A stretch of DNA of 64,000 nt, taken from Kaustia mangrovi (GTDB taxonomy: Bacteria > Pseudomonadota > Alphaproteobacteria > Rhizobiales > Im1). Of the stretch, positions 21,921 to 32,554 are shown piece by piece (the first letter of the stretch is position 1; every line of letters starts with the position of its first letter). The position numbers and the translations under genes are program-made. The stretch spans positions 2,656,501 to 2,720,500 of the forward strand of contig NZ_CP058214.1 of assembly GCF_015482775.1 (NCBI RefSeq). Direction: 5' to 3'. The notes beneath the pieces are model-generated. The model did no database searches. It was not told the DNA's origin and worked only from the letters and a program-made list of their open reading frames with translations.

Positions 21921-24707
21921 ATGGCTGAGATGGAGATCACGGTCGGAGACGACGGGGAGAACGGGCGGAACGCGCCCGAGACGGTCTCCCCTCAGCAGGC
22001 GCCGGCCGGCGGGTCCGTCACGCCCATGATGGCGCAGTATATCGAGATCAAGACGGCCAATCCGGACTGCCTGCTCTTCTACCGCATGGGGGACTTCTAC
22101 GAGCTGTTCTTCGAGGACGCCGAGATTGCCTCGCGCGCGCTCGGCATCACGCTCACCAAGCGCGGCAAGCATCTGGGCGAGGACATCCCCATGTGCGGCG
22201 TGCCGATCCATGCCGCGGAGGATTATCTCCTGCGCCTCATCCGCCTCGGCCACCGGGTCGCGGTCTGCGAACAGACCGAGGATCCGGCGGAGGCGAAGAA
22301 GCGCGGGTCGAAATCCGTGGTGCGCCGCGAGGTGGTGCGCCTCGTCACCCCCGGCACGCTGACCGAGGACAACCTGCTGGAGGCCAAGCGCCACAACTAC
22401 CTGGTCGCGCTCGCTCGGGTGAAGGCGAGCGGCGACGCGGCCATCGCGTGGCTCGACATCTCCACCGGCGATTTCGCCGTCTCGCCCGTGACCGCCGACA
22501 CGCTGCCCGCCGAGCTCGCCCGCCTCGACCCCGGCGAGGTCGTGGCGGCCGACGCGCTGCTCGCCGACGACCGCTTCGCGGAAGTGCTCAGGGCCAATCG
22601 CTGGCCGGTGACGCCGCTGCCGGCCTCGCGCTTCGACAGCGCCGGTGCGGAGCGGCGCCTGAAGGATCATTTCGGCGTTGCCGCCCTCGACGCGTTCGGC
22701 GCCTTCTCGCGCGCGGAGATTTCCGCCTGCGGCGCGCTGCTCGACTATGTGGAGCTGACCCAGGTGGGCCAGATCCCGGCGCTTCGCCCGCCGCGCCGGC
22801 AGGGCGCGGACCACGCCATGCTGATCGACGCGGCGACGCGCGCCAATCTGGAGCTCGTGCGCACGCTGTCCGGCGAGCGCCGGGGCAGCCTGCTGTCGGT
22901 GATCGACCGGACCATCACCGGCGCCGGCGGGCGGTTGCTGGCGGAGCGCCTGTCGGCGCCGCTCACCGATCCCGATGCGATCAACGCCCGGCTCGACGCG
23001 GTCGGCTTCTTCCTCGAGCTCGGCGCGCTGCGCAGCGATGTCCGGGACATGCTGAAGGCGTGCCCGGACGTCTCGCGCGCGCTCTCGCGGCTGAGCCTCG
23101 GCCGCGGCGGACCGCGCGACCTGGCGGCCATCGGCGCGGGGCTCGCCGCGGCCGCCGATCTCGCCGCGCTGCTGCGCTCCGACACGGGGCTCGTCTCCGT
23201 GCCCGGCGAGATCCGTGCCCTGCTGGACACGCTCGGGCGCAATGACGGTACGCTCGCCGGGGCGCTCAGGGAGGCGCTGGCCGACGAACTGCCCGTCAAT
23301 ACCCGGGACGGCGGCTTCGTGCGCAAGGGCTACAGGCCGGAGCTCGACGAGCAGCGGAGCCTGCGCGACGAGAGCCGCAAGGTGATCGCCGGGCTCCAGG
23401 GCAAATATGCGGAAGCCACCGGCGTGCGCGCGCTCAAGGTGCGCCACAACAATGTGCTCGGCTTCTTCGTGGAGGTCACCGCCCAGCATGGCGACAAGCT
23501 GCGCGCAACCCCCCATGACGAGACCTTCATCCACCGCCAGACGCTCGCCAATGCGGTGCGCTTCACGACCACCGAGCTCGCCGAGCTCGAATCGCGCATC
23601 GCCATGGCGGGCGACCGCGCGCTGGCGCTCGAGCTCCAGGTGTTCGACACGCTCGTCGGGGAGGTCCACGCGCACACGGAGATGATCGCCGCGGTGGCCG
23701 GCGCGCTGGCGAGCCTCGATGTGGCGGCCGCGCTCGCCGAGCTTGCCGAGACGGAGCGCTATGTGCGCCCGCGCGTCGACGGGTCGCGCGCCTTCCGGAT
23801 CGAGAAGGGCCGCCATCCGGTCGTCGAGCAGGCGCTCAGGCAGGCGCAGGAGGGCGAGTTCGTGCCCAATGACTGCACCCTGTCGGCCGATGGCGGCGAC
23901 GGGGAGGGCGCGGAGGACGCCGGCGGCGGGCGCCATATCTGGCTCGTCACCGGCCCGAACATGGCGGGCAAGTCGACCTTCCTGCGCCAGAACGCGCTGA
24001 TCGCGGTGCTCGCCCAGATGGGCTCCCACGTGCCGGCAGCGTCCGCCCATATCGGGGTGATCGACCGGCTGTTCAGCCGGGTCGGCGCCGCAGACGATCT
24101 GGCGCGCGGGCGCTCCACCTTCATGGTGGAGATGGTGGAGACGGCGACCATCCTGAACCAGGCGGGCGAGCGCTCGCTCGTCATCCTCGACGAGATCGGG
24201 CGCGGGACGGCGACCTTCGACGGCCTGTCGATCGCCTGGGCGGCGGTGGAGCATCTCCACGAGGTCAATCGCTGCCGGGCCCTGTTCGCGACCCACTTCC
24301 ACGAGCTGACCGCGCTGTCCGACCGGCTGGACCGGCTCGCCAATGTCACCATGACGGTGCGCGAATGGCAGGGCGAGGTCGTTTTCCTGCACGAGGTCGG
24401 GCCCGGTGCGGCGGACCGGTCCTACGGCATCCAGGTGGCCAAGCTCGCAGGCCTCCCGCCCGCCGTCATCGAGCGCGCGGGCGAGGTGCTGCATGCGCTG
24501 GAGCAGGGCGAGCAGACGGCAGCGCGGCGCGAGCTGGTGGACGATCTGCCCCTGTTCTCCGCCGCCCGGCCGCAATCGGCGGGGCCCGCGGCATCGTCCC
24601 CGGGCAAGCTCGAGGCGGCGCTCGGCGAGGTGCTGCCCGACGAGCTGACGCCGCGCGAGGCGCTCGACCTCGTCTACCGGCTCAAGGCGCTTGCCGGCGG
24701 GGAATGA
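21921..24707 (+). CDS. mutS: DNA mismatch repair protein MutS
   Basis: Recognises base mismatches and small loops and starts methyl-independent or MutL-dependent repair. The 928-residue protein is somewhat long for the family, with an N-terminal extension of about 35 residues. The mismatch-binding F59-Y-E61 motif (MGDFYELFF) and [10 protein letters not shown] are at the N-terminus. The connector, lever and clamp follow, with [12 protein letters not shown]. The ATPase has Walker [10 protein letters not shown] at 678-686, STFMVEM, Walker [17 protein letters not shown] and FATHFHEL. An Asp/Gly-rich insertion ([15 protein letters not shown]) sits just before Walker A. mutL is not in the window. 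Confidence 0.97.
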   Translation: MAEMEITVGDDGENGRNAPETVSPQQAPAGGSVTPMMAQYIEIKTANPDCLLFYRMGDFYELFFEDAEIASRALGITLTKRGKHLGEDIPMCGVPIHAAEDYLLRLIRLGHRVAVCEQTEDPAEAKKRGSKSVVRREVVRLVTPGTLTEDNLLEAKRHNYLVALARVKASGDAAIAWLDISTGDFAVSPVTADTLPAELARLDPGEVVAADALLADDRFAEVLRANRWPVTPLPASRFDSAGAERRLKDHFGVAALDAFGAFSRAEISACGALLDYVELTQVGQIPALRPPRRQGADHAMLIDAATRANLELVRTLSGERRGSLLSVIDRTITGAGGRLLAERLSAPLTDPDAINARLDAVGFFLELGALRSDVRDMLKACPDVSRALSRLSLGRGGPRDLAAIGAGLAAAADLAALLRSDTGLVSVPGEIRALLDTLGRNDGTLAGALREALADELPVNTRDGGFVRKGYRPELDEQRSLRDESRKVIAGLQGKYAEATGVRALKVRHNNVLGFFVEVTAQHGDKLRATPHDETFIHRQTLANAVRFTTTELAELESRIAMAGDRALALELQVFDTLVGEVHAHTEMIAAVAGALASLDVAAALAELAETERYVRPRVDGSRAFRIEKGRHPVVEQALRQAQEGEFVPNDCTLSADGGDGEGAEDAGGGRHIWLVTGPNMAGKSTFLRQNALIAVLAQMGSHVPAASAHIGVIDRLFSRVGAADDLARGRSTFMVEMVETATILNQAGERSLVILDEIGRGTATFDGLSIAWAAVEHLHEVNRCRALFATHFHELTALSDRLDRLANVTMTVREWQGEVVFLHEVGPGAADRSYGIQVAKLAGLPPAVIERAGEVLHALEQGEQTAARRELVDDLPLFSAARPQSAGPAASSPGKLEAALGEVLPDELTPREALDLVYRLKALAGGE

Positions 24708-24799
24708 CACGCGGGCGGTAGAATTTTTTCCCCGAAAGATGCACATATGGCCGGGCTCCCTCGATCTGCGGGGGCCCCGACAGCGCGAGCCATGTGCCG

Positions 24800-27613
24800 A
24801 TGACGAAACGGAAACCCCGCACGCTGATCGATTCCGACGCGCTGCGCCACGAGCTGACCGCCCTCTACCGGTCCATGGGCGACGACCAGCAGGGCTTGCG
24901 CGCGAAGGTGCTCGCCCGCCTCAAGGAGGTCATGGCTGAGGGCCGCGCGGAGGCCGAGCGCCGGCTCATGGAGACCGGCAAGGGCACCCAGTGCGCAGCC
25001 AATCTCTCCCATATCCAGGACGAGCTGATCCGCGTCATCTACGACTTCACCGTCGTTCATGTGTACCGGGCGCGCAATCCGTCCGCCGCGGAGCGGCTCT
25101 CCGTGGTCGCGGTCGGCGGCTATGGCCGCGGCACGCTCGCGCCGGGCTCCGATATCGACCTGCTCTTCCTCCTGCCCTACAAGCAGACGCCCTGGGGCGA
25201 GAGCGTGGTCGAATACATGCTCTACATGCTCTGGGACATGGGGCTGAAGGTCGGCCACGCCACGCGCAGCGTGGATGAGTGCATCCGGCTCGCCAAGACC
25301 GACCAGACCATCCTCACCGCCGTTCTGGAGGCGCGCTATCTCTGGGGCGACAAGGCGCTCTACGACGAGCTCGTGGCGCGCTTCCGCAAGGAGATCGTGG
25401 CCCACGACGCCAAGGCCTTCATTGCCGCCAAGCTCGCCGAGCGAGAGGCCCGGCACGCCCGCTCCGGCGCCTCGCGCTATCTGGTCGAGCCCGATGTGAA
25501 GGACGGCAAGGGCGGCTTGCGCGACCTGCACACGCTGTTCTGGATCGCCAAGTTCGTCTACGGCACGGATTCGCCCTCCGCGCTCGTCAAGGCGGGAGTG
25601 TTCACCCGCGCCGAATATCGCCGCTTCAAGAAGCGCGAGGACTTCCTGTGGGCGGTGCGCTGCCACCTCCACTTCATGACCGGGCGCGGCGACGACCGGC
25701 TGAGCTTCGACCGGCAGGCGGAGCTCGCCGAGCGGCTCGGCTATACCGCGCGCGGCCGCCTGCGCCATGTCGAGCGCTTCATGAAGCACTATTTCCTGGT
25801 GGCCAAGGATGTCGGCGACCTGACCCGCATCTTCTGCGCCGTGCTCGAGGCCCAGGAGATGAAGAAGGCGCCGACCATGAGCCGCATGCTCCTGCGGCTG
25901 CGCCGGCGCGCGGGCCGCGGCTTCAAGGAATCGGACGCCTTCCGCCTCGATGCCGGGCGCATCACGGTCGCCCATGACGAGGTGTTCCGCGAGGATCCCG
26001 TCAATCTCCTGCGGCTGTTCCACCTCGCCTGCCGGTACAACACCGCGATCCATCCGCATGCGCTGAAGCTGGTGCGCCGCTCGCTGTGGCTGATCGACGA
26101 CACGCTGCGCCGGAACACCGACGCCAACCGGCTGTTCCTCGACATGCTGACCTCCAAGCGCGATCCGGAGACCATTCTCAGGCGCCTCAACGAGGCCGGG
26201 GTGCTCGGCAAGTTCATCCCGGATTTCGGCCGGATCGTCGCCCATATGCAGTTCAACATGTACCACCACTATACGGTGGACGAGCATCTCATCCGCGCGG
26301 TGGGCATCCTGTCGGAGATCGAGCGCGGCGAGCTGGCGGAGGACCTGCCGCTGCTCAACGACGTCATCCACAAGGTCAAGAACCGCCGGGTGCTCTATGT
26401 CGCGGTGTTCCTCCACGACATCGCCAAGGGGCGCAAGGAGAGCCATTCGATCGCCGGCGAGCGCGTCGCCAAGGCGCTGTGCCCACGGCTCGGTCTGGAG
26501 CCGGCGGAGACGGAGACGGTCGCCTGGCTCGTGCGCCACCATCTCGACATGAGCGACTTCGCGCAGATGCGCGACCTGAACGACTTCAAGACCATCCTCG
26601 ATTTCGCCGGCATCGTTCAGAGCCCGGAGCGGCTGCGGCTCCTGCTCGCGCTCACCGTTGCCGACATCAAGGCGGTCGGCCCCGGCGTGTGGAACGGCTG
26701 GAAGGGCCTGCTGCTGCGCACGATCTATTTCGAAACCGAGCCGATCCTCAGCGGCGGCCACACGAGGATCAGCCGCCAGGAGCGCCTGGAGGAGGCGCAG
26801 AGGCTGTTCGCCGAGGCGATGCCGGACTGGTCGGCGCGCAAGGTGAAGACATATCTCAAGCGGCACTACGAACCCTACTGGCTGAATGTCGACACCGCCC
26901 ACCAGGTCGCCCACGCCAAGCTGATCGACCGGGCGGAGAAGGACGGCGAGGTGATCGCGACCGCCGTGGAAACGGACGAGTTCACCGCGATCACGGAACT
27001 GACCGTCTTCGCTCCCGATCATCCGCGCCTCCTGGCGCTGCTGACGGGCGCGTGCGCGGCCGGCGGCGCCAATATCGCGTCGGCCCAGATCTTCACCACC
27101 ACCGACGGCATGGCGCTCGACACGCTGCTCATCCAGCGCGAGCTTGCCGACGAGGCCGACGAGCGGCGCCGCGCCGCGCGCGTGGAGGAACTGATCGGCA
27201 AGGCCTTTGCGGGCGAGCTGCGCATTCCGGAGATGATCGCGCGCAATTCGCGGATGAAGGGGCGCATCCGCGCCTTCACCGTCGAGCCCCAGGTCATCAT
27301 CGACAACGATTCCTCCAACCGGTTCACGGTGATCGAGGTCAACGGCCTCGACCGGATCGGCTTTCTCCACGACCTCACCGACGCGCTCTTCCGCCTTAAT
27401 CTGAACATCGCCTCGGCACAGATTGCGACCTTCGGGGAACGGGCGGTGGACGTCTTCTATGTGACCGACCTCACGGGCGCGAAGATCACCAATGCCGCCC
27501 GGCGCGGGGCCATACAGCGCCATCTCCTGACCGCACTCGCTCCCGGCGGGGACGAGGGGGACGGCGGGGAGGCGCGGCGCCGGCGGGCCGCGCCCGTGCG
27601 CACCCTCGGTTAA
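24800..27613 (+). CDS. glnD: Bifunctional uridylyltransferase/uridylyl-removing enzyme GlnD (PII regulator)
   Basis: Senses glutamine and adds or removes UMP on PII proteins, controlling nitrogen assimilation. The 937-residue protein has the nucleotidyltransferase motif GGYGRG-(5)-SDID at 106-120, KDGKGGLRDLHTLFW, an HD hydrolase domain with H539-D540 (FLHDIAKGR), and two C-terminal ACT domains (about 735-815 and 850-920: FAPDHPRLLALLTG, NGLDRIGFLHDLTDAL). The ATG at 24800 is preferred to a GTG 6 bases upstream. The mutS-glnD-murJ-trpS order recurs in alphaproteobacteria. PII and glutamine synthetase genes are elsewhere. Confidence 0.97.
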   Translation: MTKRKPRTLIDSDALRHELTALYRSMGDDQQGLRAKVLARLKEVMAEGRAEAERRLMETGKGTQCAANLSHIQDELIRVIYDFTVVHVYRARNPSAAERLSVVAVGGYGRGTLAPGSDIDLLFLLPYKQTPWGESVVEYMLYMLWDMGLKVGHATRSVDECIRLAKTDQTILTAVLEARYLWGDKALYDELVARFRKEIVAHDAKAFIAAKLAEREARHARSGASRYLVEPDVKDGKGGLRDLHTLFWIAKFVYGTDSPSALVKAGVFTRAEYRRFKKREDFLWAVRCHLHFMTGRGDDRLSFDRQAELAERLGYTARGRLRHVERFMKHYFLVAKDVGDLTRIFCAVLEAQEMKKAPTMSRMLLRLRRRAGRGFKESDAFRLDAGRITVAHDEVFREDPVNLLRLFHLACRYNTAIHPHALKLVRRSLWLIDDTLRRNTDANRLFLDMLTSKRDPETILRRLNEAGVLGKFIPDFGRIVAHMQFNMYHHYTVDEHLIRAVGILSEIERGELAEDLPLLNDVIHKVKNRRVLYVAVFLHDIAKGRKESHSIAGERVAKALCPRLGLEPAETETVAWLVRHHLDMSDFAQMRDLNDFKTILDFAGIVQSPERLRLLLALTVADIKAVGPGVWNGWKGLLLRTIYFETEPILSGGHTRISRQERLEEAQRLFAEAMPDWSARKVKTYLKRHYEPYWLNVDTAHQVAHAKLIDRAEKDGEVIATAVETDEFTAITELTVFAPDHPRLLALLTGACAAGGANIASAQIFTTTDGMALDTLLIQRELADEADERRRAARVEELIGKAFAGELRIPEMIARNSRMKGRIRAFTVEPQVIIDNDSSNRFTVIEVNGLDRIGFLHDLTDALFRLNLNIASAQIATFGERAVDVFYVTDLTGAKITNAARRGAIQRHLLTALAPGGDEGDGGEARRRRAAPVRTLG

Positions 27614-27691
27614 CCCCCGGTTAACGGCCGGGGCCGCATCTGTTGGCGGAGCGTCGGGGACGGCGCCCGCACCGTTTTCGTGGAGACCGGA

Positions 27692-29254
27692 ATGAATCTG
27701 ATACGCTCGGCAGCGACCGTGAGCGGTCTGACCACGGCGAGCCGCGTGCTGGGCTATGTACGCGATCTGCTGATCGCCGCCGTGCTGGGGGCGAGCCCCG
27801 TGGCGGACGCGTTCGTGGTGGCCTTCCGCCTGCCGAACCTGTTCCGCCGGCTGTTCGCGGAAGGCGCGTTCAACTCCGCCTTCGTGCCGCTGTTCGCCAA
27901 GCAGCTGGAGGGGGCGGGCGAGGACGGCGCGCGCCGCTTCGGCGAAGAGGTGCTGAGCGCGCTGTTCGCGACGCTCGTGGCCTTCACCGCGCTTGCCGAG
28001 CTCGCCATGCCGCTGCTCGTCTATGTGATCGCGCCGGGTTTTGCGGAGCATCCGGAGAAGTTCGACCTCACCGTGCTGCTGACGCGGATCGCCTTCCCCT
28101 ATCTCCTGTTCATGTCGCTGGTCGCCTTCTATTCGGGCGTCCTCAACAGTCTCGGCCGGTTCGCGGCCGCCGCCGCCGCGCCGATCCTGCTCAACATCGT
28201 CCTGATCGGCGTCCTGATCGTCGTAGCCAGCCTCGGCTGGGGGGCGGAGCCGCGCTCCGGCCAGGCCATCGTCTGGGGGATCGCCGCGGCCGGGCTCGTC
28301 CAGCTCGCCATGCTGGTGGTGGCCGCGCGCCGCGCCGGCGTCTCCTTCAGGCTCGCGCGCCCGCGGTTGAGCCCCGGCGTGCGCCGGCTGCTCGCGCTCG
28401 GCATTCCCGGCGTGATCGCGGCGGGCATCACCCAGTTCAACCTGCTGATCGGCACGATCATCTCCTCGCTCCAGTCGGGCGCGCCCGCCTGGCTCTACTA
28501 TGCCGACCGCATCTACCAGCTGCCGCTCGGCATGGTCGGCATCGCCATCGGCGTGGTGCTGCTGCCGGACCTGTCGCGCAAGCTCAAGGCCGACGACGCC
28601 GCCGGCGTGATGCGCACGCAGAACCGGGCGGTGGAGCTGTCCATGCTGCTCACCATTCCCGCCGCCGTGGCGCTCATCGCCATGCCGCTTCCGGTGGTCC
28701 ACGTGCTGTTCCAGTACGGCGCGTTCACGGCCGGCGACACGACGGCGACCGCCCAGGCGCTGGCCGCCTTCGCGCTCGGCCTGCCGGCCTTCGTGCTCAT
28801 CAAGGTGTTCTCGCCGAACTATTTCGCCCATGAGGACACGCGCACCCCCATGCTCTATGCCGGCGCGGGCATGCTGGTGAACGTGGCGGGCTCGCTGGCC
28901 ATGTTCTTCGTCATCGGCCATGTGGGCATCGCGCTGGCGACGTCGCTCGCCGCCTGGGTCAATGCGGGGCTTCTGGGGCGCACGCTCGGCCTTCGCGGGC
29001 AGTTCGCCCCAGACGACCGGCTCGTGCGCCGCCTGCCGCGCGTCCTCCTGGCGAGCCTCGTCATGGGCGGCGTGCTGATCGCGCTCGTCGTGTGGCCGTT
29101 CGCCGACGTCTTCGTCGATGCGACGTCGACCACGATCAAGATCCCGGCGCTCGTCGCCCTCGTCGCCATCGGCATCGGCGTCTTCTTCGGCATTGCGCGC
29201 CTTCTCGGCGCGATCACGCTCGGCGAGCTCCTCCAGCTCGCGCGGAGGCGGTGA
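27692..29254 (+). CDS. murJ: Lipid II flippase MurJ
   Basis: Moves lipid II, the peptidoglycan precursor, across the inner membrane. The 520-residue protein is a MOP-superfamily transporter with about 14 hydrophobic helices. The N-terminal signature is SGLTTASRVLGYVRDLLIA, then FRLPNLFRRLFAEGAFNSAFVP. YYADRIYQLPLGMVGIAIG marks the central cavity region, and FSPNYFAHEDTRTP follows. ATG 27692 is chosen over a GTG 12 bases upstream because it starts at the conserved MNLIRSAATV. It lies 78 bp after glnD. Confidence 0.96.
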   Translation: MNLIRSAATVSGLTTASRVLGYVRDLLIAAVLGASPVADAFVVAFRLPNLFRRLFAEGAFNSAFVPLFAKQLEGAGEDGARRFGEEVLSALFATLVAFTALAELAMPLLVYVIAPGFAEHPEKFDLTVLLTRIAFPYLLFMSLVAFYSGVLNSLGRFAAAAAAPILLNIVLIGVLIVVASLGWGAEPRSGQAIVWGIAAAGLVQLAMLVVAARRAGVSFRLARPRLSPGVRRLLALGIPGVIAAGITQFNLLIGTIISSLQSGAPAWLYYADRIYQLPLGMVGIAIGVVLLPDLSRKLKADDAAGVMRTQNRAVELSMLLTIPAAVALIAMPLPVVHVLFQYGAFTAGDTTATAQALAAFALGLPAFVLIKVFSPNYFAHEDTRTPMLYAGAGMLVNVAGSLAMFFVIGHVGIALATSLAAWVNAGLLGRTLGLRGQFAPDDRLVRRLPRVLLASLVMGGVLIALVVWPFADVFVDATSTTIKIPALVALVAIGIGVFFGIARLLGAITLGELLQLARRR

Positions 29255-29277
29255 GCGGGTTTCTCTTGTTTGCGGCT

Positions 29278-29353
29278 GCACCGGCCCGCCCCCACCCGGC
29301 CCCCCACGGGATCATCATGTCATGGGTGGCCGGGTGGGGGCGCGGGCCGGTGC
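29278..29353. repeat. Intergenic palindrome, copy 4 of 5 (76 bp)
   Basis: Arms GCACCGGCCCGCCCCCACCC (from 29278) and its complement ending at 29353. The centre is shifted (CATGACATGATGATCC on the minus strand). It lies between murJ and trpS, both on the plus strand, about 24 bp after the murJ stop. Confidence 0.83.
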
Positions 29354-29481
29354 CGTTCTAAACGCAAGGACTCACGGGAATTCAGCGGGCACAGTCTTTC
29401 AGTCCGACATGCCCGCGGCACGGCGGGGGTTGGCTTCGCGCGGCGAATGCGCGATATAGCGGCGGCTTCATGGAGGACAGA

Positions 29482-30519
29482 ATGACCGCTCCGACCAATC
29501 GGGTATTCTCCGGCGTCCAGCCGACGGGAAATCTGCATCTCGGCAACTATCTCGGCGCCATCTCGCGCTTTGCCGGCCTGCAGGACGACTATGAGTGCAT
29601 CTATTGCGTCGTCGACATGCACGCCATCACCGTCTGGCAGGAGCCGCGCGAGCTGGAGCGCCATATCCGCGAGGTCACGGCCGCCTATCTCGCCGCCGGC
29701 ATCGACCCGGACAGCCATATCGTGTTCAACCAGTCGCAGGTCGCAGAGCATGCCGAGCTCGCCTGGGTGCTGAACTGCGTGGCGCGGATCGGCTGGCTGA
29801 ACCGGATGACCCAGTTCAAGGAGAAAGCGGGCAAGAACCGCGAGAACGCCTCCGTGGGGCTCTATGCCTATCCCGCCCTCATGGCCGCCGACATCCTCGT
29901 CTACCGCGCGACCCATGTGCCGGTCGGCGAGGACCAGAAGCAGCATCTGGAGCTGACCCGCGACGTCGCCACGAAGTTCAATCTGGATTTCGAGGAGTCG
30001 ATCCGCGCGCTCGGCTACGAGGAGGGGTTCTTCCCGCTGCCGGAGCCGCTCATCACCGGCACGGCGACGCGCGTCATGAGCCTGCGCGACGGCACGAAGA
30101 AGATGTCGAAATCCGACCCTTCCGACCTGTCGCGCATCAATCTCACCGACGATGCCGACGCCATCGCCAAGAAGATCCGCAAGGCGCGCACCGACCCCGA
30201 TCCGCTGCCGCACGAGGTCAAGGGGCTTGAAGCCCGGCCCGAGGCTGCCAATCTGGTGGGGGTGTATGCCGCGCTTGCCGGCGGCACGAGCGCCGATGTG
30301 CTGGCCGAGCATGGCGGCGCGCAGTTCGCCGATTTCAAGCAGGCGCTGATCGAGGTGGCCGTGGACAAGCTCGCGCCGGTCACCGGCGAGATGAACCGGC
30401 TGATGGCCGATCCCGGCCATATCGACCGGGTGCTGGCGGGCGGCGCGGACAAGGCCCGCGCCATCGCCGCGCCGATCTATGACGAAGTGCGCCGGATCGT
30501 CGGCTTCATCCGGTCGTGA
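29482..30519 (+). CDS. trpS: Tryptophan--tRNA ligase
   Basis: Charges tRNA-Trp. Class I synthetase of 345 residues with the HIGH-like [12 protein letters not shown] near the start and KMSKS in [10 protein letters not shown]. Other blocks are [37 protein letters not shown] and GTKKMSKS. The ATG at 29482 has GGAGGACAG just upstream. An in-frame ATG 12 bases earlier is itself part of that RBS region, so the shorter form is favoured. Confidence 0.97.
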   Translation: MTAPTNRVFSGVQPTGNLHLGNYLGAISRFAGLQDDYECIYCVVDMHAITVWQEPRELERHIREVTAAYLAAGIDPDSHIVFNQSQVAEHAELAWVLNCVARIGWLNRMTQFKEKAGKNRENASVGLYAYPALMAADILVYRATHVPVGEDQKQHLELTRDVATKFNLDFEESIRALGYEEGFFPLPEPLITGTATRVMSLRDGTKKMSKSDPSDLSRINLTDDADAIAKKIRKARTDPDPLPHEVKGLEARPEAANLVGVYAALAGGTSADVLAEHGGAQFADFKQALIEVAVDKLAPVTGEMNRLMADPGHIDRVLAGGADKARAIAAPIYDEVRRIVGFIRS

Positions 30520-30656
30520 GGCGCCACTTCGCAGAGCGGGAAAGCGGGTCCGGCACTCTGGACGCCGCCAGACCTTAGAATTATTGTAAAGAACGAGACG
30601 GGAACGGGCCCCGGGGCCTGTTCTCCAGCCAAACGGGCGCCAGGGAGCGCGACGAG

Positions 30657-31214
30657 ATGTTCATCCAGACCGAAGCGACACCGAATCCGGCGACCTTGAA
30701 GTTCATCCCCGGCCGCGCCGTCCTGCCGGGCGACACGCGCGACTACCGGCAGGTGGACGATGCGGAAGCCTCGCCCCTCGCCCGCCGGCTGTTCGACGTG
30801 CCCGGCGTGACCGGCGTGTTCCTGGGCGACGACTTCATCGCCGTGACCAAGGCCGACGGCGAGTGGCAGCACCTCAAGCCCGCGATTCTCGGCGCGATCA
30901 TGGAGCATTTCCTGTCCGACGCGCCGGTGCTCGCCGACGACGCGGAAGAGGCGACGGCCGGCGACGAGTTCTATGACGGCGCCGACGAGGAGATCGTGGA
31001 GACGATCAAGGAGCTTCTGGAGACGCGGGTCCAGCCGGCGGTCGCCCAGGATGGCGGCCACATCACCTTCCAGGGCTATCGCGACGGGGTGGTGTTCCTC
31101 AACATGCAGGGCGCCTGTTCCGGCTGCCCGAGCTCGACGGCCACGCTCAAGCACGGCATCGAGAACCTGCTTCGCCATTTCATCCCCGAAGTGAGCGAAG
31201 TTCGCCCGGTCTGA
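30657..31214 (+). CDS. Nfu-type iron-sulfur cluster scaffold/carrier protein
   Basis: Carries assembled Fe-S clusters to target enzymes. The 185-residue protein has an N-terminal Nfu domain (FIQTEATPNPATLKFIPG; about 1-90). The C-terminal NifU-like domain has the cluster-binding C154-S-G-C157 and VQPAVAQDGGHITFQGY. This is the two-domain form found in alphaproteobacteria and mitochondria (NFU1). The ATG has only a weak RBS (GACGAG). miaB, a 4Fe-4S client in principle, lies 3.3 kb downstream. Confidence 0.94.
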   Translation: MFIQTEATPNPATLKFIPGRAVLPGDTRDYRQVDDAEASPLARRLFDVPGVTGVFLGDDFIAVTKADGEWQHLKPAILGAIMEHFLSDAPVLADDAEEATAGDEFYDGADEEIVETIKELLETRVQPAVAQDGGHITFQGYRDGVVFLNMQGACSGCPSSTATLKHGIENLLRHFIPEVSEVRPV

Positions 31215-31249
31215 CCGCCGGCTCCGTTCCCCCTTCCCACTCGGTGGAC

Positions 31250-31843
31250 ATGACACGGCCACTCGACACGGCAGCGCTTGAACAGATCTTCCGCACGGCA
31301 CGCACCCATTCCGCCTGGACGGACCGGGCGGTGGAGGACAGCGTGCTGCGTGAGATCGTCGACCTTGCGAAGATGGGGCCGACCAGCGCGAACTGCCTGC
31401 CGGCCCGCTTCCTGTTCCTGAAATCGAAAGCCGCGAAGGACCGGCTCCGGCCGCATCTGTCGGAAGGCAATGTCGACAAGACCATGGCCGCGCCGGTCAC
31501 CGCCATCGTCGCCTACGATCTGGAATTCTACGAGAGGCTGCCCGAGTTCTTTCCCCACAAGCCGGAGGCGCGCGGCTGGTTCGCCGGCAAGCCGAAGCTG
31601 ATCGAGAAGACGGCCTTCCGCAACGGATCCCTCCAGGGGGCCTATTTCATCGTTGCCGCGCGTGCCCTCGGGCTCGATTGCGGCCCCATGTCGGGCTTCA
31701 AAAATGCCGGCGTGGACGCGGAGTTCTTCCCCGACGGCACCGTGAAGTCGAACTTCCTGTGCAATCTCGGCTATGGCGACCGCGCGAGCCTCCCGCCACG
31801 CGGGCCGAGGCCGTCTTTCGAGGAGATTGCGGAGATCCTCTGA
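31250..31843 (+). CDS. rutE: Malonic semialdehyde reductase / nitroreductase-family protein (RutE-like)
   Basis: FMN-dependent nitroreductase-fold protein, 197 residues. It is closely similar along its length to RutE, which reduces malonic semialdehyde to 3-hydroxypropionate in pyrimidine breakdown. Shared blocks are ARTHSAWTDRAV, MGPTSANCLPARFLF, APVTAIVAYDLEFYERLP, EKTAFRNGSLQGAY, ALGLDCGPMSGF and FLCNLGYGD. No other rut gene is present, so a general aldehyde or quinone reductase role is equally possible. ATG 31250 is used; GTG 31244 is an alternative. Confidence 0.85.
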   Translation: MTRPLDTAALEQIFRTARTHSAWTDRAVEDSVLREIVDLAKMGPTSANCLPARFLFLKSKAAKDRLRPHLSEGNVDKTMAAPVTAIVAYDLEFYERLPEFFPHKPEARGWFAGKPKLIEKTAFRNGSLQGAYFIVAARALGLDCGPMSGFKNAGVDAEFFPDGTVKSNFLCNLGYGDRASLPPRGPRPSFEEIAEIL

Positions 31844-31864
31844 GCGGGATCTCGCCAGCCGCCC

Positions 31865-32554
31865 ATGAAAATCCTCGCACTCGATACGGCGCTCGACGCC
31901 TGTTCCGCCGCCGTCGTCGAGACCGAGGGCGGCGAGGCGCGCATCCTTGCCGAGCGCTGCGAGCCGATGGTGCGCGGCCATGCCGAGGCGCTGATGCCTA
32001 TGGTCCAGGCGGTCATGGAGGAGGCCGGGCTGGCCTTCGCCGCGCTCGACCGGATCGGCGTGACAGTGGGGCCGGGCACCTTCACCGGCGTGCGGATCGG
32101 GCTTGCCGCCGCGCGCGGCCTCGCGCTCGCCGCGGACCGCCCGGCGGTCGGCGTCACGAGCCTCGAGGCGATCGCGGCCAATGCGGCCTGCGGGGATGCA
32201 AATCCGCAAGGCAGGCCGATCCTGGCCGCCATCGATGCGCGCCGCGGCGAACTCTATGTGCAGCGCTTCTCCGCCGCGCTCGACCCGCTGGACGAGCCGC
32301 GCGCCATGGCGCTGGAGGATGCGCGCGAGACCCTGCCGTTCGACACCTCCCTCCCGGTCGGCACGGGCGCGGTGCTGTTGACGGGCGAGGCCGGCCCCGT
32401 CGCGCCCCTGCCGCATGCGGCCCTCGTCGCCCGGCGTGCCGCGCTCAAGGTGCTGTCCGGCAAGCCGCCCGCGCCGCTCTATCTGCGCGCACCGGACGCC
32501 AAGCCCCAGGCCTCCCTCTTCGGGCCCCTCCGACCGGCGGGAGGGGCCGCGTGA
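31865..32554 (+). CDS. tsaB: tRNA threonylcarbamoyladenosine biosynthesis protein TsaB
   Basis: Part of the TsaBDE complex that makes t6A at position 37 of ANN-reading tRNAs. The 229-residue ASKHA-fold protein begins ILALDTALDACSAAV and has the family motifs RGHAEALMPMV and DRIGVTVGPGTFTGVRIG. The next block is LAAARGLALA and then AAIDARRGELYVQ. It contains no metal-binding histidine pair of TsaD, as expected. Its stop overlaps the rimI start (GTGA), a coupling common to tsaB-rimI. Confidence 0.95.
   Translation: MKILALDTALDACSAAVVETEGGEARILAERCEPMVRGHAEALMPMVQAVMEEAGLAFAALDRIGVTVGPGTFTGVRIGLAAARGLALAADRPAVGVTSLEAIAANAACGDANPQGRPILAAIDARRGELYVQRFSAALDPLDEPRAMALEDARETLPFDTSLPVGTGAVLLTGEAGPVAPLPHAALVARRAALKVLSGKPPAPLYLRAPDAKPQASLFGPLRPAGGAA

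Noticed and set aside
21741-24746. A 1001-codon minus-strand frame opposite mutS
   Set aside because: Shadow of mutS; composition is Arg/Ala/Leu-rich with no domain.
24674-29281. A 1535-codon open frame on the minus strand across glnD and murJ
   Set aside because: Exact antisense shadow of two well-identified genes in high-GC DNA; low-complexity Arg/His/Glu-rich product with no family motif.
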